The translations under genes and the position numbers were made by a program. DNA of 64,000 bases from Thozetella sp. PMI_491. Taxonomy: Eukaryota; Ascomycota; Sordariomycetes; Chaetosphaeriales; Chaetosphaeriaceae. The notes beneath the pieces were generated by a model that saw only the letters and a list, made by a program, of their open reading frames with translations, was not told the origin of the DNA and ran no database searches. Where the stretch lies: the NCBI GenBank assembly GCA_021432635.1, contig MU270017.1:1531520-1595519 (forward strand), given 5' to 3'. This document shows positions 11,293 through 20,321 of this stretch, piece after piece; position 1 is the first letter of the stretch, and each line of letters opens with the position of its first letter.

Positions 11293-12927
11293 ATGAAGCT
11301 CAACTACCTCTACGGTCTGCTGACCGCCGCCCTGGGCATCTCCCAAGCCCAGGCCAAGGCCGTCTTTGCCCACTTCATGGTCGGCAACGTGCCCGCCTTC
11401 AGCGTCGCCGACTGGGAGGCCGACATCGCGCTCGCCCAGGCCGCTTCGATCGATGCCTTCGTCCTCAACGTCGCCGCCACCGACTCGAACAACGCGGCCT
11501 CCGTCGACAAGGCCTTCCAGGCCGCCACCAACAAGAACTTCAAGCTGTTCTTCTCGTTCGACTACGCCGCCCAGGGCCCCTGGGACCAGCAGGCCGTCAT
11601 CAACCTGATCAACGGCTACGCCAGCAAGACGCCCTACTGGAAGGAGGGCGGCAAGCCCTTCGTGTCCACCTTCGAGGGAGGCGCTCAGTGGACCCAATGG
11701 AGCGCCATCAAGGCCGCCACCAACTGCTTTTTGGTCCCCGAGTGGAGCAGCCTCGGCGCACAAGGTGCTGTCAACACCGGCGTTGTCGACGGCCTGTTCA
11801 GCTGGGACGCCTGGCCGACCGGCGCCACGGACATGGGCACCTCGGGGGACTCGACCTACCGCCAGGCATTGGGCACCTCCCGACCCTACATGATGCCCGT
11901 CTCGCCGTGGTTCTACACCAACCTGCCCACCTGGACCAAGAACTGGCTGTGGCGCGGCGATGATCTCTGGTACGACCGCTGGCAGCAGGTGCTCACGCTC
12001 CAGCCCGAGTACGTCGAGATCATCAGCTGGAACGACTTCGGCGAGTCGCACTACATCGGCCCTCTCCACGACAGCGAGTTCGATCTCTTCACCTACGGCG
12101 GCGCCCCCTACAACTACGTCAAGGACATGCCCCACGACGGCTGGCGCCAGTTCCTTCCCTACATCATCAGCCAGTACAAGACCGGCGCGGCTACCGTCAG
12201 CGCCGAGGGCCTGACGGCGTGGTACCGCCGCAACCCGGCCACGGCCTGCGCGACCGGCGGCACCACCGGCAACTCGGGCCCCAACGGCCAGTCGACCACC
12301 ACGCCGTACAGCATCGTCCAGGACAAGGTCTTCTTCTCGGCGCTCCTCGCCTCGAGCGGCGCCACCGTCACTGTATCCATCGGCGGCAACTCGCAGGCCG
12401 CCTCGTGGGAGAACACTCCCTCCGGCGGCGCCGGCATCTACCACGGCAGCGCTCCCTTCAACGGCCGCACTGGCGACGTCGTCGTCACTGTCTCCCGCGG
12501 AACCACTCAGGTCGCCAAGCTCACGGGCGCTTCCATCACCACCACATGCACCAACAACATCGAGAACTGGAACGCCTGGGTCGGCAGCACCGGCGGTACC
12601 TCGTCGGGCGGCGGCAGCGGCGGTAGCGGCGGCAGCGGCGGCAGCGGCAGCGGCAGCTACTGTGTCGCTGGTAAGGAGAAGTCCGACCCCAACATGTCCG
12701 GTCTCTGCGGCTACACTTGCGCGTACAACTACTGCCCGTCCGATGTCTGCACCTGCACTCAGTACTCCACCACGGCGAACCCCGAGCCAGCCATCACCGG
12801 CGGGAAGGGATACCCCCTCGTCGGCCTGGGATGCGCCTACGCCGGTCTGTGCTCTTACAGCTGTGACCACACGTACTGCCCTTCGACGGCCTGCTCGTCG
12901 GACCCCGCCGGCGCTGTTGGCTGCTAG
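11293..12927 (+). CDS. secreted GH71 alpha-1,3-glucanase (mutanase) with CBM24-like modules
   Basis: Intronless, 544 aa. Residues 1-21 are a signal peptide, followed by KAVFAHFMVGNVPAF, the conserved GH71 start. The GH71 barrel continues to about residue 320 (IDAFVLNVA, WNDFGESHYIGP). A beta-rich domain follows at about 345-430. A Gly/Ser linker (GGSGGSGGS) leads to two Cys-rich segments, GLCGYTCAYNYCPSDVC and GLCSYSCDHTYCPSTAC. These match the CBM24 alpha-1,3-glucan-binding pattern of fungal mutanases. The enzyme should hydrolyse alpha-1,3-glucan outside the cell, for wall remodelling or mycoparasitism. Codon use is strongly GC-biased, so a very long open frame also appears on the opposite strand; that is a shadow. 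Confidence 0.93.
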   Translation: MKLNYLYGLLTAALGISQAQAKAVFAHFMVGNVPAFSVADWEADIALAQAASIDAFVLNVAATDSNNAASVDKAFQAATNKNFKLFFSFDYAAQGPWDQQAVINLINGYASKTPYWKEGGKPFVSTFEGGAQWTQWSAIKAATNCFLVPEWSSLGAQGAVNTGVVDGLFSWDAWPTGATDMGTSGDSTYRQALGTSRPYMMPVSPWFYTNLPTWTKNWLWRGDDLWYDRWQQVLTLQPEYVEIISWNDFGESHYIGPLHDSEFDLFTYGGAPYNYVKDMPHDGWRQFLPYIISQYKTGAATVSAEGLTAWYRRNPATACATGGTTGNSGPNGQSTTTPYSIVQDKVFFSALLASSGATVTVSIGGNSQAASWENTPSGGAGIYHGSAPFNGRTGDVVVTVSRGTTQVAKLTGASITTTCTNNIENWNAWVGSTGGTSSGGGSGGSGGSGGSGSGSYCVAGKEKSDPNMSGLCGYTCAYNYCPSDVCTCTQYSTTANPEPAITGGKGYPLVGLGCAYAGLCSYSCDHTYCPSTACSSDPAGAVGC

Positions 12928-13160
12928 AGAGAGAAGAAAAGTCGTGATGCACTTCTTTCCCTCTCTACACTTTCTTCATGTATATACTTTTCATTCCATG
13001 TCATATAGATTCACTTATCGTACAAATCTCGACTCCTGCAGGAGTCTGTAAATACACGCTGCATGATGAGCATATACTCCCGATTGTACCGAGATACCTG
13101 TTCTTCCGCTGCTACTTGGCCACGTAATCTTTCGAAACTCGGTGAAGGTCTAGTCCTGTA

Positions 13161-14560
13161 CTAGGTCTGCACACCCGAGACCTTGGATGCATAGTGCCAT
13201 GGGAGCAAACCCTCGAGATGTGACTTTTCTGGCAGGAAGTCGAGCACATGACCTGCACTGATGATCGGGCCGAAGGCGCGACGAGTAGCGAGCCTGGCCC
13301 CCCCGGTCCACGGGATGTACCATCGATCCAGCCACCAATCCTTCCATGTCTGCCAAGTCTGGTTACGAGTTGTGGCTCCAGACAGCGAGGTGGCCCGTAT
13401 AACCTCTTCATATTGTGCCGACTGATAAGCCTCGAAAACCTTCTCCACCTCCGCTCCCTCGACCGGCTGCCCAATCCATTCATCTAACAACCCCCGCAGC
13501 AGGTTCGTGAGTACCACGACGTCCTGCACGCCGACGTTCCAGCCCTGACCCATGTTGGGCGTCATCTTGTGGGCGGCGTCGCCGACCAGGACAATCCGAC
13601 CCCAGGAAAACCTCTTGAGCACCCCTTCGTGGATGTCTGACAGCACGCTCCATTCCCGCGCGTTGTAGACATCTTTCAAGCGCAGGGTCTTGATCACGTA
13701 GGTGTCACCCCATCTCTTGACGAACTGGTCTTGACCGTCGTCGCCATACCTTGTCGTCTCTCTTGTCGGGGTTTCGAGCTTGTCGTAGACGAGAAACCAA
13801 ATCTTATCCTTGCCCCCGAACATCTGCGATGCGAAATTGGGACTGTGCGAGTCCCACGTCTCGCCTGCCTCGAATCCCTGCAGCGTGCGAGACGTGTTTC
13901 CAAAGAGACAGCGAAAGTGCGCTGTGTACGGCCTCTCTTCGTTGATGGGCGCGTCTGGCGACTCTTGCAGCGCCAGCTGGCCCATCAGCATGCGAGTCTG
14001 GCTGTGTATGCCGTCGGCCCCGATCACAATACTTCCCTCTTCGGTCGTGCCATCCGAGCACCTCACAATAACCCCGTCTGGGGTTGTCTCGATATTTTCC
14101 ATTTTCTTGTTCGTGAGGAGCCTTGCTTTTATGGGTTCCGGAAGAGATTCGTATAGAACCCGGAACAGGTCGGGTCGGTGAAGATACATCCAGCCAATCC
14201 CGTGACTGCCACGGAGCATCAACAACCTGTTCGGTCTTGTTGGCTAAGGGAGTAGCAGGCTCACTTTTCTTCTGCCCACTGCACTTGATAGAGGGTGTTG
14301 TAGTGATAACCATTTCGCGTCACGACGTTTGTGTGATCGAAGCCGATCGAGACGGCACGAACCTTGTCCAAGAGGCCGAGCTGATCGAGCACCCTCAAGC
14401 TGTGGGGAAAGAGCACTATTCCTGCCCCATGAGCGGCGACGATTGAATCCCTCTTCTCAAGCATGACGAAGTCGATGCCGGCCTGGTGCAGAATGTGGGC
14501 GGCCATGAGACCTACCGGTCCGCCCCCGACGAGGACGACCCGGAAGCGCGAGCCCGCCAT
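13161..14560 (-). CDS. FAD-dependent monooxygenase (PaxM/AusM-like)
   Basis: Two exons, 14560-14265 and 14205-13161, with a 59-nt intron (GTGAGC...GGCAG); the product is 446 aa. A shorter 38-nt splice (acceptor at 14227) is also in frame but below usual intron size. Group A flavoprotein motifs are present: GGGPVG at residues 12-17 for the FAD dinucleotide, the DG motif GADGIHSQTR near 163, and the GD motif VGDAAHKMTPNMGQG near 307. The N-terminus (HQAGIDFVMLEKR) resembles PaxM/AusM-type epoxidases of indole-diterpene and meroterpenoid pathways. The C-terminus is hydrophobic and Trp-rich (WKDWWLDRWYIPW), also as in that group. Substrate unknown. The gene diverges from the Dabb gene across about 640 bases. 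Confidence 0.88.
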
Positions 14561-15200
14561 CTTATCCGATCAGTTGTTTCCCTCTCTATCTTCGCCTCGC
14601 GAGTTCTTAAATCTTGCGTGGGAGGTTGATTGGCATAAAGAGTCGGTGTTTTCCATGAGTCTGAGACAAGGGCTATGGGGCTATGCATCCTACCGTTGCC
14701 CAGACCGCTACGGTCAAGACAGTGCGGTGCTGGCCGGCATCATGGAATGGAGAAATGACGCCATTTCGCAGGCAGACCTTACAGTCCCAGAACTCCCGTT
14801 CGCATTCGTCTGGATCTGTTGCTGGGCTCCAATGCAACTGAGCGTATTTCAAGTCCCCCATTGGATTTATTACGACGCTCGGTTGCTATCCTCCGTACGG
14901 GCCACTGTGAGCCATCTAGACCACTGCGAGCCACGCAGACCACTTTTAGCCAATAGGACACCTCCTTGAGGTACTACTTATAGCTATCTTACATTTTCTT
15001 GTGCCGATCAAAGAACTCCAGGCGCCGTCGTCCTGTATTGTACGGTTCAGGTTAGCGCTTGGAGTGTGTGTTCCGCAAGCTAGCGCCGAGCGCCCGCCCG
15101 ACGCGGTCTCATTTTAGCGCGTAGCCTCGGAGCGCCGACGTGTCTGCCCGGCAGCCGCTCCGCAATTTCAAAGTTTTGACCAGAACAACCACCGTGTGTC
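14561..15200. other. shared intergenic promoter region (divergent genes)
   Basis: The only sequence between the minus-strand monooxygenase and the plus-strand Dabb gene. Frames here show no coding features. A short imperfect direct repeat of the type GCCA-x-x-TAGACCAC / GCCACGCAGACCAC lies near 14911-14943. Confidence 0.5.
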
Positions 15201-15796
15201 TTGGACACAGACTCTATCCAGCTGATGGACCGCTCTATTATGCGCAGTCCCCGTAACATTGCGGCGACTGTTTTTGTTTTCCTCGCACTCTTTTCAATCA
15301 TCACCTTCATTCGGTCCTTCGGCGGCTCGCCCTTGGCCGCACCCATGACCGCGATGAGCGTCACCCACACCGTCCTCTTCCAGTTCAAGGCTGCCGCCAA
15401 GTCCGACGATGTCACCGCTGTGAGTGACTGGTAAAAATTGTGGACAAGCGGAAGAATGCTGAGACAGTGTTCACAGGCTTGCGCTCGCTTCCTGGCGCTG
15501 AAGCAGGATTGTATTCACCCAACGACTCAAACACCGTACATCTTGTCCCTGAAAGGGGGGAAGGACAACTCCATTGAAGGCCTCCAGGTACCACCTCCGC
15601 CACCTGCTCCCATCCCGTCATGTTCACTGACTTGCAATAGAATGGAGTAACCCATGGGTTTGTGGTCGAGTTTGCCTCGGCCGATGACAGGGACTACTAC
15701 GTCGGGGCCGACCCTGCCCATAAGGCATTTGTCAAGAGCATCGGGGACATTGTCGATAAGGCCATCGTGGTTGATTTTACGAACGGAGTGTATTAA
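15201..15796 (+). CDS. stress-responsive A/B barrel (Dabb) protein with membrane anchor
   Basis: Three exons: 15201-15419, 15477-15587 and 15641-15796. The introns are 57 and 53 nt (GTGAGT...CACAG, GTACCA...AATAG), and the product is 161 aa. The Dabb domain starts at SVTHTVLFQFK. It continues with FLALKQDCIHP and SLKGGKDNSIEGLQ, then the highly conserved THGFVVEFASADDRDYY and DPAHKAFVKS, ending VVDF.NGVY. All splice junctions keep the phase. N-terminal to the domain is a hydrophobic helix (about residues 21-38), so the protein is probably membrane-anchored, which is not universal in this family. Alternative ATGs at 15225 and 15240 keep the helix. Dabb proteins are small dimeric barrels, some of them cyclases or stress proteins; the role here is open. 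Confidence 0.9.
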
Positions 15797-16737
15797 CTAC
15801 AAGGTTCTAGCACCAGCAAGTTTGCCAGGAGGTTCCCGCACAACCAGCTCGTATAGAACTCTATAGAACTCACATTGTAGAGATAATATCTGGACAACAA
15901 CCTCAGCATATAGGCACTCTTGTAGACAATCAGGGGTCGTAAGAGCCCATGGCATCTAAAGATCCTCTCTCAGCCTGCTATCCTGTTCAGGCGGTGTACC
16001 AGTGCCGATATGACCGTTCTGTTCCCGAGCACGCACGCACTATACAATACGATGGTCGCATCGGACCCCCAGAGCACGATTGCTATCCGAGGCCAGCGAT
16101 AGGTGCGCAAGAGCTTTTGCTGCAGGCTAAGCAGGACCGGTTCTCACGGGCCGGGGTGGAAACAACCTGGCCCCTTTTGCTGCAACACAGGCACCGGTGT
16201 GGAGACATTGGCACCATAAGTCGTTAGGGGCGATGCTGGATACAGACAGAGGCAGGTTGGTGAAGTTCGAAAGTGGCCAATCAGAATCATCTGTCGGGGA
16301 GATGACAATAGTGTCCCCGATACCGGTGAAGCAGCCAGCCTGCGGCAACGTGCCCGGCGAATTAGAAAGCGCTCTATCGTGGAGCACATGGAGAATAGCC
16401 AGTGAACTAACATGGAATTGGCCAACCACGAATGAAAGACGTCCGTCGCGGAGCAAATGTCCAAGTCCCCGAATGCAAATGTGGATTCGGCCCTTGCGGC
16501 GACCTATGGAGGAGAGAAAGAATGCCAACTCAGGAGACCGCCTGCATTCGCTTTTTTTTGGTACGTCACAGGCGAAACCAGGCGTGAGAGTGAGCCCGCT
16601 AATGTCGCAGGGTTTTGCCCAAAGAATTTTATGGTTCTTGACGAGATGTCTCCCAGCCCGATCCTTATAAGAGCACATGTCCTGCTGGCCGGGCAGCACT
16701 GCGCCATGTACCAAAAACACCAGCTTTCAGTTCGTTC
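15797..16737. other. intergenic, no gene seen
   Basis: Frames on both strands lack family features. The stretch holds the 3' end of the Dabb gene and the promoter of the MFS gene at 16738. Confidence 0.5.
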
Positions 16738-18536
16738 ATGATGAAAGCCATAAACGGCGTACCCGCTGAAATGGCAACACGGACCTCCGCCGTTGAAGTC
16801 AAGGAGAGTGCCCCAAAGGAAACAGTTGCGGACCCCGAAGCTGCGAGACCCACAGATGAGAGCCTGGTCGACCCCGAGATCGCCAAGTATGCCGCAGACC
16901 AGAGTGTTCATGTCGACGAGGAGACAAATCGACGTCTTAAGCGGCTCATAGACAAGCGCATCTTGGCCGTCATGATCGTAACGTCCTTCTTCCAGACCCT
17001 GGACAAGGGCGCCATCTCGTACGCATCCATCATGGGCATTGTGGGTGACGCAGGCCTTGTTGGCCAACAGGTAGAACGCCCCCTCTTGACTTTGCTTTCC
17101 TTCATTCTTACAGTCTGTAGTACAGCTGGTTGACGACCGCAGCGTACATTGCTATCGTCTGCGTCGAGTATCCGACCACTTGGGTCATCCAGCGCGCTTC
17201 CATAGCCAAGTACCTAGCGGCAAATATCATTTTACGCGGCATCACTCTCACGCTCCATTCCGTATGCAAGAGCTTTGCGGCACTTGTGGCGCTCCGTATC
17301 GTTCTTGGCATAGCAGAGGCATGCAGCCAGCCCACGTTTGTGCTGCTCTCGGCTTTGTGGTACAAGCGTGAAGAGCAAGCAGCCGCTATTGTTTATTGGT
17401 GAGGGGGCTCCGAGACCCGGGCACAGCCAGCCAGGAACTTGCTTTGCTAACTTCCAAACGAGGCTCATGATGAATGGTTTATCCGCTACCATCGGTGGGC
17501 TCCTGGCCTACGCATTCTCCAACATCCCTAGCTCCCCGGCCCTGAAATCTTGGCAGGCTCTCTTCTTGGCCTACGGGATCTTGACTGTCTGCTGGGGCGT
17601 ATTCGTTCTCTACTGGATGCCCGACTCGCCTATGAGAGCGAAATGTTTTAGTGAAGACGATAAGAAGCTCATGATTGAGAGAGTGAGAGACAACAAGACT
17701 GGTATTCAAAACCGAAAATTCCGGAAGGAGCAGTTCATCGAGGCCTTTCGTGATCCTCAGAGTACGCCCGTGCGCTCCTCTGCTGGTTGATCATTTTCAC
17801 TGACACAAGCCGCTGCAGCATATGCTTTCGCCATCATCCAAATCTGCACAACGCTCCCATCCGGTGGTGTTGGAGCATTTTCCAGTATCCTCGTCAGGAG
17901 CTTTGGCTACGACGTGCTTCAGACACAGCTCCTGCAAATGCCCGTTGGCGTGCTCCTTATCATCATCATGCTCAGTGCAGCATACATTGACCGCAAGTTC
18001 CAGCGCCCAACACTTGCCATGCTTGCATCCATACTCCCTTCCATCGCGGCTACCGTGGTATTCCTGACCGTTCCGCAAGGCGATCAGGCAAGCCGGGTAG
18101 GCCTACTGCTAGCCTACTACATCATCTTCTCATTTTGGGCTTGCTCCGGACTGGCGTTGCCACTTGTCACTCGCAACGTCGCCGGACAGACGAAGAAGGC
18201 TACTGTCGTTGGTACAAACTTTGTGTGCTGGGCACTCGGCAACGCAGTAGGGCCGCAAACGTTCCGATCCGAAGACGCGCCGCGCTATGTCATCGCCTTT
18301 TCGACGATCATGGGCTGCTGGGTGGCTCTTATTATTACCGTGATCCTCTTGAGGGAATACTACAAGGCGCAAAACCGGGCGCGCGATCGGCTCCTCGCAA
18401 GTGGACAGATCCCAATCAACGTTAGCTTGATGAGTGGCTTCGAGGATATCACGGACAAGGTAGGCCGGCAGCTTTGCGTTCTTCCGCAATCGTTAACACG
18501 CCCTAGGAAAACCCTCACTTCCGGTACATGTACTAG
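16738..18536 (+). CDS. MFS transporter, allantoate permease (DAL5/ACS) family
   Basis: Five exons: 16738-17070, 17121-17398, 17463-17761, 17819-18459 and 18507-18536. Introns of 47-64 nt carry GCTAAC, CTGAC or GTTAAC branch sites; the product is 526 aa. Family motifs: DKRILAVMIVTSFFQTLDKGAISYASIMGI (helix 1), YSWLTTAAYIA, EYPTTWVIQR, RIVLGIAEACSQPTFVLLS, then WLMMNGLSATIGGLLAYAF and SPMRAKCFSEDDKKL. The second half has GGVGAFSSILVRSFGY and the C-terminal ENPHFRYMY ending encoded by a 30-nt last exon. Such transporters move allantoate, nicotinate, pantothenate, biotin or similar carboxylates with protons across the plasma membrane. Which substrate cannot be read from sequence. It follows the monooxygenase/Dabb pair and might serve it. 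Confidence 0.92.
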
Positions 18537-19410
18537 TATTATAAGAGAAAAGGTTATCCGGCATCTTATATATGTAGAATCCTCGGGCTTTATGAATGTG
18601 TCTGCTGGGAGCGATAGATAGAAGAGAGCCACCGATGAAGATGGAGGATTGGGGCCCTCGGCTTCCTTAGCTTGTCGGTGCTGACACCCTGGCTCGGCTG
18701 TGCGCTTATTATACGCGTGGCGTTATGGCAACTGTAGAAAGACAGGCTATAATACGAGCGAATTAAGTAATTTAAAAGAGCTCTGATAAACGCGATTCAG
18801 AGTAGTTTTAATTAATTCAAGGCGTTGTGGTGGAATTGACTTATATCTTACGATTGAAGTAAGTAAGAAGTAGCGACACGCTAACTATATAGATACGCTA
18901 TTGTTTGTTTTTTTTTGTTGTTTTTTTTTTAAAAAAAAGGAAAAAGTAAAAAAGAAATCGTATTGCGCTCGCCTTTAGTGTTTCAGTGTCAAACTAATAT
19001 ACTTATTTTGTATCGACAATATGAACCTATACCCTGCGGTTCCGTCGACACTGTTCGCTACATATGGCGAACGCTCGTAATCGCTGTGGAACGTGGCTGT
19101 ACTTTGAGTGGTGGTCATGGTGCGCGCCCCAGCTGGTGGCTTGACGCCCATTCTAGGTTGCCAGGCTGCCTGTATTCAGCGGCTGCCCAAGGCAGACTGC
19201 AGGTACCAAAGTACAGCATATACCTCAGGCTGGCTTTGATGGCCTGGAGGCCCTTGAAGAAATCTTGCATTGAAGACAGAACTTGACCGAATTCTTTGCA
19301 TCCCATACACGTGCACCTTTGCTCTTTCGCCAGTCATATCCTCTAATTACCTTGAAATCTCATCCGCAGTATCAAGGTAGCTGGTATCCGGCCCGGTCGC
19401 GCGATCATTC
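18537..19410. other. AT-rich intergenic region
   Basis: From about 18540 to 18960 the base composition shifts strongly to AT, with a long T-run/A-run near 18907-18950 that can fold back. No open frame of interest. From 18960 the composition returns to normal towards the VWA gene. Some of this may be a decayed mobile element, but I could not define ends. Confidence 0.5.
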
Positions 19411-19884
19411 ATGGACGCCAACGGCCAGCCTGACGCCGGCTCGGCGATTGAGCCCAACAGGCCGGTGCCTCCAAGTACTGCATCGACCGCAGACAGGCCT
19501 GCAATGGACACAGCTGATGGGGGGATATCTGCTGGCCCGGCCGAGCATACTGAGATCCCGCGGCCGACCGCCATGCCGTTTCGAGAATCTCAAATCTGCA
19601 TAGCAGTGGATTGCTCCGGGAGTACATACGGCACGGTGCTCGAAATGGAACGGAAGGCGATCCGAAGCATTTGCTCCCTTGTCCCTAGGAGTCTGCTCTC
19701 TAATGTGGCAATTCTTCCGTGGAATTCCGAGGCCCGCCGACCGATTGCCGTGCACCTGATTGACCAGATATACTCGGATGGCGGGACAAACCCGAATGTG
19801 GTTCTCGAGGACCCAGACTGTCGCCTGCTTCTGCAGCAGTGTTCCTTCTGGTTCTTGATAACCGACGGCATCATCGATACCGTA

Positions 19885-19959
19885 ACGTAGTCCATAGGTG
19901 GGCCGATCATATATGTGGGCCGATCACTCATTATCACATACTAAATCGTGATTTTCTTA
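19885..19959 (+). repeat. left terminal inverted repeat of the MITE
   Basis: 75 bp, complementary to 20247-20321 with a single mismatch. It contains the doubled GGGCCGATCA motif. Confidence 0.92.
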
Positions 19960-20246
19960 ACAGCCTTTCACATGTAAATATAAAGGAATCTCTTTATAAA
20001 TAAAGTTATAATCTATCCCAAGGTTCTTTATATATATATAATTTTCTTAAGAGTTTTAAAAAACTTTATTATATAATAATTAAGGAGAAAAGAAGGAGTA
20101 GAGACATATGTCTCTAATTTTCTATTATTATATTTAAGAAAATTTTAGAAAATATTTTTAAAACAAGTCTTTGATTTTATATTCTTATTAGAAAAGTAAT
20201 ACAAAGTTTTATGTTTTACTATAAAGAATTGGCGGCTTAAAGTTGG

Positions 20247-20321
20247 TAAGAAAATCACGATTTAATATGTGATAATGAGTGATCGGCCCACATATATGAT
20301 CGGCCCACCTATGGACTACGT
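20247..20321 (-). repeat. right terminal inverted repeat of the MITE
   Basis: Reverse complement of 19885-19959 apart from one T/C difference. It is followed directly by the second TA and then by the resumed VWA reading frame. Confidence 0.92.

Larger units (their letters stand above)
19885..20321. mobile_element. Tc1/mariner-type (pogo/Fot1-like) MITE with TA duplication
   Basis: The ends are terminal inverted repeats of 75 bp beginning ACGTAGTCCATAGGTGGGCC, with one mismatch (C/T at repeat position 57). The element is flanked by TA at 19883-19884 and 20322-20323. TA duplication and long inverted repeats are the signature of Tc1/mariner-pogo elements. The interior is very AT-rich and has no coding frame, so it is non-autonomous. 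Within each inverted repeat GTGGGCCGATCA occurs twice about 17 bases apart, resembling tandem transposase-binding sites. A perfect 16-base palindrome lies inside (20100-20115). Confidence 0.93.

Noticed and set aside
11173-12870. 565-codon open frame antisense to the GH71 gene
   Set aside because: It mirrors the GC-rich third-position bias of the GH71 gene. The translation is low complexity (Val/Gly/Ala) with no family motifs.
19885-20321. The insertion as a large spliced intron of the VWA gene
   Set aside because: The TA duplication and long perfect inverted repeats fit a transposon. An exact GT-AG junction that restores the frame was not seen at the ends.
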